Positions 45,635-57,042 of a stretch of 64,000 bases of DNA are shown here, piece by piece. The position numbers and the translations under genes are program-made. The notes under the pieces are model-generated. The model was not told the origin of the DNA, ran no database searches, and saw only the letters and a program-made list of their open reading frames with translations. This DNA comes from Begonia masoniana (lineage: Eukaryota; Streptophyta; Magnoliopsida; Cucurbitales; Begoniaceae), in assembly GCA_022432975.1 (NCBI GenBank), contig CM039516.1:27189571-27253570 (forward strand), written 5' to 3'. Numbering within the stretch: the first letter of the stretch is position 1; the number at the start of each line of letters is the position of its first letter.

Positions 45635-45649
45635 TAAGGAGGGTGGATT
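45635..45649 (+). promoter_or_regulatory. E9 polypurine tract, copy 1
   Basis: GTAAGGAGGGTGGAT lies directly before LTR B. Confidence 0.8.
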
Positions 45650-45997
45650 GTAACACTCGAGAATTTCTCATTACGTGCGTAGCTTAGATTAACCGGTTAG
45701 GAGAGTTTAAGGTTATTGTTAAGCGATTAAGAGTATGGGTATAATGTAAAGCCAAGAGAAAAGAGAAGAGAAAATAAAGTGGTTTGACAATTCAAACCAA
45801 AGGGTTTGAAAAGTCAAACAACCAATAGGATTGTTTTAAGCATTAATGGTATGAAAAATGATGAAATAAAATAATGGAGAGAAGTGTGGCATATAACATT
45901 GGAAGACAATGATAAAAAGGGAGGGGTGGATTTTTAATTATAGAAAGTTTGGTGGAAAGAAACAAAAAGTGAAGGAAAAGTTAGGATTTAAAAGTGA

Positions 45998-47489
45998 ATG
46001 TTTTGTTTTTCCCCTTCACCCTCCCACGTTTTTCCTTTCCTCCATGGCAGCATCTCCTCTCCTTCTCCACACCTAGGGTTTGCAAGATTTCAAGGTAAAA
46101 ATTTATGGGTTTTAGTTTGTATGCTATTAGTTGAAGCTTTTGAGTGTTTTTGGGGTGTTTAGAGTGATTTTGGTGAGGGTTTGAAAACCCTAATTCTTGG
46201 AGTCCGAAATTTGGTTTTAATTAGTTGATTTCTTTCCAAATTGGTTGGTTTGGGTGTTGAATGACTTGGGTTAGGTGATCTAAGGAGTTAGATTGTGATT
46301 TGGAAAGAGTTTGGGAAAAACCGGTTGTGAACACCCAATGGCCGAATCTGTCCTTGGTATTTTTGAGTTGGTTAATGTGTTTGTTTGGTTAATTTGGGTG
46401 TTTCAATGGATAGTAGACGTGTAGAGGTTTCCGAATTGGGGTGGCACGTCGAAATCCGTTGAAAAACGAGAGAGTTACGACCGTTTGAAGTTAGACGGTC
46501 AATTTTGGGGTAAAAACCGAGTTTAGTGTTTTGGGAAGGAATTTTGTTGTAGTTTTAGTTAGTTTAGGTTAAGAAGTTCCTTAGAATTTGGAAGTAAATA
46601 CTAAGTTGAGTTTTTGTGATTTTAGGTTATCGAGCGTGTACTTTGGTTGGACGAAGTAACAGCCCGCTTTTGAAGCAGCCAGGTAAGTAGTGGAGTGCGT
46701 GTTTGTTGCCTTCGGGCCTACACCATAGAACGGTAGGGATTGTTTGATTGTTGCTATGTTTTGCTTTGTGTCATGCATCGTGTGTCACGCATCATGGTTT
46801 TCTAAACTACGAAATTACGTGTTTTGCATCCTTGAGCGGTAAGAATGAAATGAAAGATAAAAAAAGATTTGCAACGTGGTCGTGAGTATGAATTCCTCGA
46901 CCTATTCGTGCTTGAAGTGCACAATAGGGTTGTGCTTGAAGTGCACTCGTGCTTGAAGTGCACGACGGGGATTCTACGATCGATTGGGGGATTCTAATGT
47001 ACGTAATGAGTCGTGAGTATGAATTTCTCGACCTCAACCTGTTCGTGCTTGAAGTGCACAATGGGGTTGGTGCTTGAAGTGCACCCGTGCTTGAAGTGCA
47101 CAATGAGGTTCGTGCTTGAAGTGCACTCGTGCTTGAAGTGCGCGATGAGGATTCTAAGATCGATTGGAGGAGATTCGGTTGGCCGTCTTGGACTGTGTTG
47201 GGACGTGTGCCTCCGGTCTAGCTCCGTGGGTCAAGGCGTGGCCGTCCTGGACTGTGTGGGGGCGTGTGCCTACTTGATTCACCTGGAAGTGAAAGATAAA
47301 AATGCAATTGAAATGAAAAGAAAACAACAGAGTGTGTAGAGACTGCATGTTAGGGTTGAGTCGAGCATTTAGTGTGTGATTGTGCATAATTCCCTACTTG
47401 CTAAGCATTAGGCTTACCTTTTTGGTGTGTTCTATGGTGTAGGTGACGATTTGTTTACAGGTGAGGTAGACGAGACTACCGAGGATTAG
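45998..47489 (+). other. Putative three-exon small ORF in LTR B (66 codons)
   Basis: Exon 1 45998-46094 (ATG, Ser/Pro/Phe-rich, TTTCAAG|GTAAAA), exon 2 46626-46682 (GATTTTAG|GTTATC to CAGCCAG|GTAAGT, 57 nt), exon 3 47443-47489 (GTGTAG|GTGACG to TAG). The lengths 97+57+47 sum to 67 codons and the frame stays open through both junctions (QPGDD). The ATG is close behind a TTTAAAAG motif, so it is uncertain whether it is in the RNA. Confidence 0.5.
46906..47136 (+). repeat. Scattered GTGCTTGAAGTGCAC hairpin units, LTR B
   Basis: About seven copies separated by AATAGGGT, AATGGGGT or AATGAGGT spacers. This is the likely ancestral state of the LTR A array. Confidence 0.9.
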
Positions 47490-48508
47490 GCTGCAGTCGG
47501 AGGAGTACGGAGTCCGTCGGTGCAGGCTATTGTCGGGACGTTTTGACCACTGGATGTCTCGGGTAGTGGGAGGTGAATGTTTGACATGGATAGTTTAATT
47601 TGTAAGTATTTTGGTATGGATAGTTGGTGTGCGGAAACGTTGTTTTGTGGGAATGTGTAGATAGTTTGGTAAGCTTTTTGATAAGGGTTTTGGAAGGAAT
47701 ATTGGTTAAAAACAACTTAGATAAATTGGACGTGTAGTACGAATATTGGCAAATGTTTTCGTAATGTATTTTGGTGTTTTTGAGTTGGGATATTGTGTTT
47801 AATGGTTGTCGTATTTAAGGAAGTTGTAAACATATATTTTCGTGTGTTGATTTCAGGTTTTGGTATAAAGAAATTTAGGCGTTATGCCGCCCGTTTCGGT
47901 TTTAAACTAATTAACGTCGGGTTATGTTCGCTATTTTTTTATGTAATCGTTTGAAGTCGGTTTTCTACAAAATTTACGGGATTTGAAGATTTAGGTGTCG
48001 GGAGTGTGTGGTTAAAATTTCATGGATTTTGGAGAAGTTTAGCTTAAGGAAAAGTGGAAAAACAAATTTGCATGCAGGTGTTGACATTTACTGTTCATCA
48101 TGTTGTAAAAGTGTCGACACCAAAGACAAGGTGTCGACACCTACTGTTCATGGTGTTGCAAAAGTGTCGACACCAAATACAAGGTGTCGACACCTTTTGC
48201 AAAGGAATGGGACCAGAGAATAAACTGTTTTTAAAGTGTGGACACCTACTGTTCATAGTGTCGACACTTTACTGTTCATACTTCAATTTTTAACATTTTG
48301 ACGCTTATTTCAAACCAGTTTTAACCCGACTTTTTCCGACATATTTTAAACATATTTTGGCATGTTTTCCAACAAAATTCGAGGGTTCGAAAAACCCAAA
48401 AACCGAGCCGAATATTTAAGGAAAAATATTTTAAACGTCATTTTAAACACGGAATTTGTTTGCAACGTGACGCACCGGGCCCGGGGAGGGTTCGGGGCGT
48501 TACAATTA

Positions 48509-48520
48509 TGGTATCAGAGC
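48509..48520 (+). promoter_or_regulatory. E9 primer-binding site, second internal region
   Basis: TGGTATCAGAGC, four bases after LTR B. Confidence 0.9.
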
Positions 48521-48588
48521 GTTAGTGGTCAAGTCGTTCAAAAGATTACCCGACAATACCGGCCGCCGTGCAACGTGCTTCACCGACT

Positions 48589-48650
48589 GTAAGTATTTCT
48601 TTAACTCTTGTTAATTCCTTTCTAAGATTAGATGTTCTAACCCTTTACAG
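48589..48650 (+). other. Putative 62-nt intron in the E9 leader (copy 2)
   Basis: Identical signals to copy 1 (GTAAGTATTTC to TTTACAG), ten bases before the ATG of the second gag-like ORF. Confidence 0.55.
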
Positions 48651-48658
48651 GAATAGAA

Positions 48659-49258
48659 ATGTCAAGGAACCCACAACAGCGAGGACAACTTAGAAACGAG
48701 TTTGAAGAACTAATTAAGCTTCTTACAAAGTTGGTTTGTATGCAAACCGACATGTGGAGTAGTATAGTAACTCAGAGGTTGATTTTATCTGACCGACTAG
48801 AGGCATCATACTTGGAGCTGACTTCAAAGACAATAGAATTATATTTGGCCAAAAGGGAGTGGACTAGGTCAATAGAAAGCCCTAGAGAAAGCTTAAACAA
48901 AATTACATCTCCAATATTCCGGGGAGAATCTTCTTCGCAACCACAAGAAATAAAAAGACCAAGGGAAAATTTGGATGATCCAAGGGAAGGAAAGAGGCAA
49001 CGACAAAAGTTAAGGAGAAATTGTCCACAATGTTCTAAGTGTTTAAAAGCCCATCCAGGAGAGTGTGGGCAGTATCTAGGTAAATGTTATAATTGTTTCG
49101 TGGATGGCCATTTTGCCCGAGATTGCACCAAACCTAGAGTTACTCGGTGCTTCAAGTGTAATGAACCAGGACACATGGCTAAGGACTGTCCCGCTATAAA
49201 GAAGATCGAGTTGGAGCATAGTGATCAACCAGTGAAGACCTCAGGTATAGTAATTTAG
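48659..49258 (+). CDS. E9 short gag-like protein with two zinc knuckles (copy 2)
   Basis: The 199-residue product is the same as in copy 1, with no stop or frameshift in either, while other parts of the two internal regions differ by one-base indels. The unit duplication is therefore recent. It carries the same knuckles and the same lack of a capsid domain. Confidence 0.8.
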   Translation: MSRNPQQRGQLRNEFEELIKLLTKLVCMQTDMWSSIVTQRLILSDRLEASYLELTSKTIELYLAKREWTRSIESPRESLNKITSPIFRGESSSQPQEIKRPRENLDDPREGKRQRQKLRRNCPQCSKCLKAHPGECGQYLGKCYNCFVDGHFARDCTKPRVTRCFKCNEPGHMAKDCPAIKKIELEHSDQPVKTSGIVI

Positions 49259-51972
49259 TCATTCATTGCATGATTTGATAGGATAATTATGAGGTATATT
49301 CTAGCGGGATAAAGGTGAGAATACGGTGGGTTAAAGGTAAGGTGAGATAGACTTTAGTATGAGAGAGAGAACTATGCGTCAAAAGAAATAATATAGGATT
49401 CGTTATCCTTGGGGAAATATATCCCATGAGAGATGAGATAGAAGTTAAAGGACATAAGTAACAAACTTTTGGAGTTTTAGAAATGTGGTAGATCAAAGTA
49501 GAGTTAGAAAAGTTTGATTAGAAAAGTTTGAAATTAGAAAAGAAATTATCGGGAGACACCGACGACCAGTAAAGTGTCAGAAGTAAGTAGTCTGTGGGGG
49601 AAAAAGTTGAATGACCTTTACGAGAGAAAAACCCAGGGGGGAACCTAGCTTAAAGTTGGAAAATGTTGTGAGTGTAATTAATTGTCGATTAAATTGAAGT
49701 CGACGTTAGTAGAGCTTGTTAGGTGTTAAGAGCTTATTGGTTGTTAGGAGGCATAGGGGTCATGTAGGGATGTTGTCTTACTCAGTTTGGGAGATAACAC
49801 TATAGAGATTTACTTAGAGTTGAGAAACTAATTATTGAGGTATTTGAGGAATAAAGTTAACTGTGAGGTTATACTCAAGTAATAAACCGGTGGATTGTTA
49901 GGGATGTAGGTACCGTTTAGGAGTGTCGTCAATCAAAGATGACTGGGGATAAATGAAAAGATTATGGTCGGCGAGTTAGAGGAGCATTATGGGTTGTTTA
50001 GTTGTTGGTGTTATTCGACCTAAAACCCTAGAGCCAACCAAAACCTAAAGTGGGAATAGAGACCTTGACACCTTGATTTGGTAGAGGAAAGCCTAGTCTT
50101 TTGAATTGTGGTGATGTTTTGAGGTTAGAGTAACGAAACGATATTAAGTGGAATATTTAGAATTGAGTAGAATCGAGTTGAAGAGCAAAAGAGAAATCAA
50201 GAGTTAGTAAAATTTGGAGAATTCCAAGTGAATTCTTAAATTTGTAGGAAATGTGGAAAGGAAGTTATAAATTTAGGTATAGACTTTGAGTGTTCGGTAG
50301 GATGTGACTTGACAGGAATTGTGAACGAGAGGCGGTAAGTATTTTAGGAATAAACCTAAGTCAAAACATTTCAAACCGTTGAGGGGGTAACTAGCTTAGT
50401 CTTGTGGCGATAAGTTATAAAAAAAAATAGAGGATAGGAGATGAAAGTTACGTTCTAGATTTTGGACGGACTTAGGCAGAGATTTAGTAATGAGATGAGT
50501 CAATAAGGATTTAGTTTTCTCAGTAAAGCTGAAGAGCGTAGAGAATAACGGATAAGAAGGAAAGAAAGGTCTTACGCATAGATTTTATGAGTAAAACACA
50601 ATGGAAGGTTAGAATCTAATTTTATACCTTGAGAAGGGATAAAATTGAGGAAATTATAGAGTTCGAAGGAAAGGAACGGAAATTAACTTCGAAAAGTGTT
50701 GGAGTGCGTAGAGAGACTATGCAGTTAAAAAGTTGGAGATTTTGGTATTTGGTGACCTAGCTAGTTAAGCACAGGATGTAAGTTGGAATTCAAAATGCTA
50801 TTAGACAAGAAAATTTATATTGTTGCAATGCAAGATAAATGAGTTATTAGCTGGCATCATGAATTTTGGAAGGGACTTAGAAAAGAGGCAAATAAAGGGA
50901 TGAGTTAATCGTGAAGAAGAGAGAGACAAGCATGTAAAAATGAGGAGTTAGAGAATATTGATAGAAAGGAGCGAAAGTTCACACGAAAGTTATACGAGTG
51001 GATTGAGGAGTAAGGTTAATTCTAGAAGATTATAGTAATTTCGTTTGAAGTTTGGGGTTGAAGTGAAGTGTGTGAACACCATTCGGAGTGTGAGTGTAAA
51101 AGTGGAACAGAGTTAGTTTGGTAATGATAGGAAAGGTTAGATAAACTGGGGTAGCGAATACGAATATGAGAAGTTAGATAATACGTAAATGAATAAGGAA
51201 ATAGATTCGATAGGGAGAGTTCGGAGTACGTGAACGATGTTAGAGTGGCTAAGGAAGTGTCATGGTGGTTCGAGGTAAATAGGAAGAAAGCGTTGAATAG
51301 CAGAGAGTAGCTACTATTTTGAGGATTAGGGTAAGGTAGTTATTATTAAGTTCTTAGGGTTACAGTACGGTATGGAGGATACTTAGAGGAAAGACTGAGG
51401 GTCTAAATGGTGAGTGCTCAAGTTAAAGTCAATGGACAGAGTTCGGGAAGTGACTTTGGAGATGCAGAGAGATTTAAGAGTATAAATAATAGGCGCTTAA
51501 GTGAAATTTAATGGGAGTATCATTAAGAGATGAACTTGAAATGAGTAATTTAAGAAAATGTAAGACTTAGAAAGCATAGGAAATTGTCATTTCTTGATAG
51601 GCAACTAAGACCATAGAGTAATCGAGGTTTAGCATAGCGATCCGAGAAATTTTTAGCCTAGCGACCAGAGAGTTATGTGAATTGAAGGGAATTAAAATCT
51701 GAGACTTTAGGGTAAGAAGGTTATTTATTGAGTTCTTGGAGCTACAGTTATTTAAGGTAGTTATGGTGAGTATTCGTTGAATATTGGGTTAGAATGAATA
51801 TTAGGGAGAAATTTAAAACTTGGAGAAGTGTTTAAGGGCACCCGCTAGATGTGTCGAACCGTGGCATAGTAGAGATTCATCATGGCAACCCACGTGGTAA
51901 GCGGATAGAGTTAAAATAGAAAAGTGGAAGGATCATTTAAGAAGGCACGCAAATTTTGAGGACAAAATTTTT
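49259..51972 (+). other. E9 internal region without coding potential (copy 2)
   Basis: Nearly identical to 42925-45634, with a few single-base length differences. No enzyme motifs. Confidence 0.75.
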
Positions 51973-51987
51973 GTAAGGAGGGTGGAT
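51973..51987 (+). promoter_or_regulatory. E9 polypurine tract, copy 2
   Basis: GTAAGGAGGGTGGAT lies directly before LTR C. Confidence 0.8.
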
Positions 51988-54878
51988 TGTAACACTCGAG
52001 AATTTCTCATTACGTGCGTAGCTTAGATTAACCGGTTAGGAGAGTTTAAGGTTATTGTTAAGCGATTAAGAGTATGGGTATAATGTAAAGCCAAGAGAAA
52101 AGAGAAGAGAAAATAAAGTGGTTTGACAATTCAAACCAAAGGGTTTGAAAAGTCAAACAACCAATAGGATTGTTTTAAGCATTAATGGTATGAAAAATGA
52201 TGAAATAAAATAATGGAGAGAAGTGTGGCATATAATGTTGGAAGACAATGATAAAAAGGGAGGGGTGGATTTTTAATTATAGAAAGTTTGGTGGAAAGAA
52301 ACAAAAAGTGAAGGAAAAGTTAGGATTTAAAAGTGAATGTTTTGTTTTTCCCCTTCACCCTCCCACGTTTTTCCTTTCCTCCATGGCAGCATCTCCTCTC
52401 CTTCTCCACACCTAGGGTTTGCAAGATTTCAAGGTAAAAATTTATGGGTTTTAGTTTGTATGCTATTAGTTGAAGCTTTTGAGTGTTTTTTGGGTGTTTA
52501 GAGTGATTTTGGTGAGGGTTTGAAAACCCTAATTCTTCGAGTCCGAAATTTGGTTTTAATTAGTTGATTTCTTTCCAAATTGGTTGGTTTGGGTGTTGAA
52601 TGACTTGGGTTAGGTGATCTAAGGAGTTAGATTGTGATTTGGAAAGAGTTTGGGAAAAACCGGTTGTGAACACCCAATGGCCGAATCTGTCCTTGGTATT
52701 TTTGAGTTGGTTAATGTGTTTGTTTGGTTAATTTGGGTGTTTCAATGGATAGTAGACGTGTAGAGGTTTCCGAATTGGGGTGGCACGTCAAAATCCGTTG
52801 AAAAACGAGAGAGTTACGACCGTTTGAAGTTAGACGGTCAATTTTGGGGTAAAAACCGAGTTTAGTGTTTTGGGAAGGAATTTTGTTGTAGTTTTAGTTA
52901 GTTTAGGTTAAGAAGTTCCTTAGAATTTGGAAGTAAATACTAAGTTGAGTTTTTGTGATTTTAGGTTATCGAGCGTGTACTTTGGTTGGACGAAGTAACA
53001 GCCCGCTTTTGAAGCAGCCAGGTAAGTAGTGGAGTGCGTGTTTGTTGCCTTCGGGCCTACACCATAGAACGGTAGGGATTGTTTGATTGTTGCTATGTTT
53101 TGCTTTGTGTCATGCATCGTGTGTCACGCATCATGGTTTTCTAAACTACGAAATTACGTGTTTTGCATCCTTGAGCGGTAAGAATGAAATGAAAGATAAG
53201 AAAAGATTTGCAACGTGGTCGTGAGTATGAATTCCTCGACCTATTCGTGCTTGAAGTGCACAATAGGGTTGTGCTTGAAGTGCACGACGAGGATTCTACG
53301 ATCGATTGGGGGATTCTAATGTACGTAATGAGTCGTGAGTATGAATTTCTCGACCTCAACCTGTTCGTGCTTGAAGTGCACAATGGGGTTGGTGCTTGAA
53401 GTGCACCCGTGCTTGAAGTGCACAATGAGGTTCGTGCTTGAAGTGCACTCGTGCTTGAAGTGCGCGATGAGGATTCTAAGATCGATTGGAGGAGATTCGG
53501 TTGGCCGTCTTTGACTGTGTTGGGACGTGTGCCTCCGGTCTAGCTCCGTGGGTCAAGGCGTGGCCGTCCTGGACTGTGTGGGGGCGTGTGCCTACTTGAT
53601 TCACCTGGAAGTGAAAGATAAAAATGCAATTGAAATGAAAAGAAAACAACAGAGTGTGTAGAGACTGCATGTTAGGGTTGAGTCGAGCATTTAGTGTGTG
53701 ATTGTGCATAATTCCCTACTTGCTAAGCGTTAGGCTTACCTTTTTGGTGTGTTCTATGGTGTAGGTGACGATTTGTTTACAGGTGAGGTAGACGAGACTA
53801 CCGAGGATTAGGCTGCAGTCGGAGGAGTACGGAGTCCGTCGGTGCAGGCTATTGTCGGGGCGTTTTGACCACTGGATGTCTCGGGTAGTGGGAGGTGAAT
53901 GTTTGACATGGATAGTTTAATTTGTAAGTATTTTGGTATGGATAGTTGGTGTGCGGAAACGTTGTTTTGTGGGAATGTGTAGATAGTTTGGTAAGCTTTT
54001 TGATAAGGGTTTTGGAAGGAATATTGGTTAAAAACAACTTAGATAAATTGGACGTGTAGTACGAATATTGGCAAATGTTTTTGTAATGTATTTTGGTGTT
54101 TTTGAGTTGGGATATTGTGTTTAATGGTTGTCGTATTTAAGGAAGTTGTAAACATATATTTTCGTGTGTTGATTTCAGGTTTTGGTATAAAGAAATTTAG
54201 GCGTTATGCCGCCCGTTTCGGTTTTAAACTATTTAACGTCGGGTTATGTTCGCTATTTTTTTATGTAATCGTTTGAAGTCGGTTTTCAACAAAATTTACG
54301 GGATTTGAAGATTTAGGTGTCGGGAGTGTGTGGTTAAAATTTCATGGATTTTGGAGAAGTTTAGCTTAAGGAAAAGTGGAAAAACAAATTTGCATGCAGG
54401 TGTTGACATTTACTGTTCATCATGTTGTAAAAGTGTCGACACCAAAGACAAGGTGTCGACACCTACTGTTCATGGTGTTGCAAAAGTGTCGACACCAAAG
54501 ACAAGGTGTCGACACCTACTGTTCATGGTGTTGCAAAAGTGTCGACACCAAATACAAGGTGTCGACACCTTTTGCAAAGGAATAGGACCAGAGAATAAAC
54601 TGTTTTTAAAGTGTTGACACCTACTGTTCATAGTGTCGACACTTTACTGTTCATACTTCAATTTTTAACATTTTGACGCTTATTCAAACCATTTTAAAAC
54701 CCACTTTTTTTTCCGACTATTTAAACTATTTTGGCATGTTTTTCAACAAAATTCGAGGGTTCGAAAAACCCGAAAACCGAGCCGAATATTTAAGGAAAAA
54801 TATTTTAAACGTCATTTTAAACACGGGATTTGTTTGCAACGTGACGCACCGGGCCCGGGGCGGGTTCGGGGCGTTACA
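51988..54878 (+). repeat. E9 LTR C (2891 bp)
   Basis: It ends GGGGCGTTACA, followed by the target duplication CTTTC. It has three rather than two 53-bp GTGTCGACAC units (starts 54433, 54486, 54539). Confidence 0.93.
52337..53811 (+). other. Putative three-exon small ORF in LTR C
   Basis: Exons 52337-52433, 52965-53021 and 53765-53811, with the same lengths, phases and open frame as LTR B. Confidence 0.48.
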
Positions 54879-55227
54879 CTTTCATCATCCGATGGCCTAA
54901 ACAATCTACATCTGCCGATCGTTAGACGATAAAATAACACTTTCATCATCCGATGGCTTAAACAATCTACATCTGCCGATCGTTAGACGATAAAATAACA
55001 CTTTCATCATCCGATGGCTTAAACACTCTACATCTGCCGATCGCTAGATGACAAAATAACACTTTCATCATCCGATGGCTTAACCACTCTACATCTGCCG
55101 ATCGTTAGACGACAAAATAACACTTTCATCATCCGATGGCTTAACCACTCTACATCTGCCGATCGTTAGACGACAAAATAACACTTTCATCATCCGATGC
55201 CTTAAACACTCTACATCTGCCGATCAC
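54879..55227 (+). repeat. 61-bp satellite, right part in the E8 3' LTR
   Basis: Nearly six units, resuming at CTTTCATCATCCGATGG after the E9 insertion and ending at the flank CGATCACGTCAGCC. Confidence 0.92.
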
Positions 55228-55613
55228 GTCAGCCGGATGATTGCCTCATCCAGCTTCTATCATACGGCAGTAAAACACTATAATCATCAAACATCTCCAT
55301 TCGAAAGAACATATCACAACTCACCCGATTCCTAACTTAATAACCATAACCCTCAAAGAGTAAAAATCATAAAGTCATCTAAAATACGCATAGCGGAAGA
55401 CTCAAACAAAACAAACCATTCATTAATCCTTAAAATCGTATTCAGACTCTAAAGACAAGCTCTTCAAATCCAAATCTCATTGTTATAAGAAATTCTATTC
55501 TATTTAGTCATCTGTTCATCGTAAACTTTTCTAACTTACTATGAGCATAACCAGGGAGCTTAATCGCCTATCCAGCCTTCACTGTCACACTGAGCATCCT
55601 TCAGCAACCAAGC

Positions 55614-56800
55614 TTAGTCATCCTCATTAACCTTGAGTTCCTCACCTGAAAACTCGTCACCTACATCATAAGGTTTAAACTATAAGCCTAATGCTTAGTA
55701 AGGAATGCAACACTAACATGGATGCATGAATGTATAGTTTGGAAAAAAAATCACATGCTCTTTTTCTTGTTCATATCTTTGCTTGAAATCATCATTCATA
55801 GTCATAGATCATATTCAACATTCATAGTCATTGGTCATAGTCATATTCATCATTCATAATCATTGATCATATTCATCATTCATAATCATTGATCATATTC
55901 ATCATTCATATTCATTGATCATATTCATCATTCATAGTCATTGATCATATTCATCATTCATATAAGTTGTGTGGATTAAGAGAGGATTTGTGCCGGTAAA
56001 GGGGGTTCGACAGTGAGTTTGATCTTGTTCCCTACTGCGGGTCGTATTCATATGTCCCTCTTTGGACCGTGACATACGCCGAACCGCCCCCAACCCTCAC
56101 TTAGTCCACGTTGCATAAATCTTATATATACATACATATTCTGTTCATGGAAAACATGCATTAAAACATTTTCTTATGCTTGAGAATAATTCATGATGCA
56201 TGAACATGAGAACTTTTAACCCATCAGACTACGACAAGGATCATACCAGAGCAGACAACTTCACATTCACTAGCAGGTCATCAAATAGTATAACTCACAA
56301 CATTCATCAGTCCTTCAAGTGCAGACAAGCTCATTATCATAAGGTATACATTAGACATCTAAAACAGCCTAGTACTCCCACGATGTAGGGCTCTATTAGC
56401 CAGAAATCTTAATACATTCACTTACCTGGTCTTCTTAGCACTTGAGCTCCTTTCTCTTTAAACTCCTTCACCTAAAACATTTACATTGCAGTAGTTAAAA
56501 CAAAAATCCTAACAGTTCTAATCTCAAGTTATCCTAAGATTTAATAGCTAAAGTCATTCCCACTCTCAGATTTCAAATGTCCTTATTATTAGTCGGCCAT
56601 TGGAAGTTCCAAAACTCCAATGCCGAGTAGAAAACAGGGCTAACAAACTAACAAATAGCTACATTGTCTATTGCATACCTCGGGCACAGAGTAGTCGAGT
56701 GGTGGCAGAGAAACCGATCGTCGAAGAGAGTATGCTGAAAGCAGAGAGAAAGAGCTTGGGAGAGAAGAAATCGCCGAAAAGAAAGGTGTCGGCTACAGTG
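55614..56800 (-). other. Putative small ORF / spliced leader in the E8 3' LTR
   Basis: Minus strand: donor at 56678 (CCCGAG|GTATGC), mini-exon 56471-56426 (TTTTAG|GTGAAG to GACCAG|GTAAGT, 46 nt), exon 3 from 55660 (GATGTAG|GTGACG) to TAA 55614. The exon 1 frame is open but no in-frame ATG is visible; a TAG lies upstream where E1 reads through. Confidence 0.45.
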
Positions 56801-56831
56801 GTTCAAGTGAGGTTTAAAACATTTCCTTTTT

Positions 56832-56840
56832 CTTTATATA
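56832..56840 (-). promoter_or_regulatory. TATA box of the E8 3' LTR
   Basis: The minus strand reads TATATAAAG, with a pyrimidine-rich leader about 30 bases on. Confidence 0.7.
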
Positions 56841-57001
56841 ATGGTCATCACCCTCCATTATTACAACTTTGCCACTCAACCTAGTTTAAATCCACATAAA
56901 ATAAATTATTCTTGGTATAAAACTCTAAACCATGAAGATTGAATATTTATGACTGTTAATACAGTTAGGAAGTCACCTGGCTGAAGTTGTCGGGTGTTAC
57001 A

Positions 57002-57016
57002 TCCACCCCTCTTTAA
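57002..57016 (-). promoter_or_regulatory. E8 polypurine tract
   Basis: The minus strand reads TTTAAAGAGGGGTGGA directly before the LTR start, matching the E1 tract. Confidence 0.8.
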
Positions 57017-57042
57017 ACAAAATTTTCGTCCCCGAAAATTGA

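Larger units (their letters stand above)
45650..48504 (+). repeat. E9 LTR B (2855 bp), shared between both internal regions
   Basis: It lies between a polypurine tract and a primer site, serving as 3' LTR to one unit and 5' LTR to the next. It is nearly identical to LTR C. Confidence 0.93.
38747..54878 (+). mobile_element. E9, tandem non-autonomous LTR retrotransposon (3 LTRs, 2 internal regions)
   Basis: LTR A 38747-42170, internal 42171-45649, LTR B 45650-48504, internal 48505-51987, LTR C 51988-54878. The whole block is flanked by CTTTC at 38742-38746 and 54879-54883, so it entered as one element and gained a second internal-LTR unit afterwards, probably by unequal LTR recombination. Each internal region has a primer site, a short gag-like ORF and a polypurine tract (GTAAGGAGGGTGGAT), but no protease, RT or integrase. 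It must rely on enzymes of a relative; E7 shares its LTR and leader. Confidence 0.93.
38278..57001 (-). repeat. E8 3' LTR, interrupted by E9
   Basis: On the minus strand it starts TGTAACACCC at 57001, next to the polypurine tract, and ends ...GGGTCGTTA at 38278, where the last two bases differ from the 5' LTR. Without E9 and one target copy it is about 2.59 kb. It contains a TATA box at 56840-56832, a mini-exon, 25-bp ATTCATCATTCAT-type repeats (about 55790-55960) and about ten 61-bp repeats. Confidence 0.9.
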
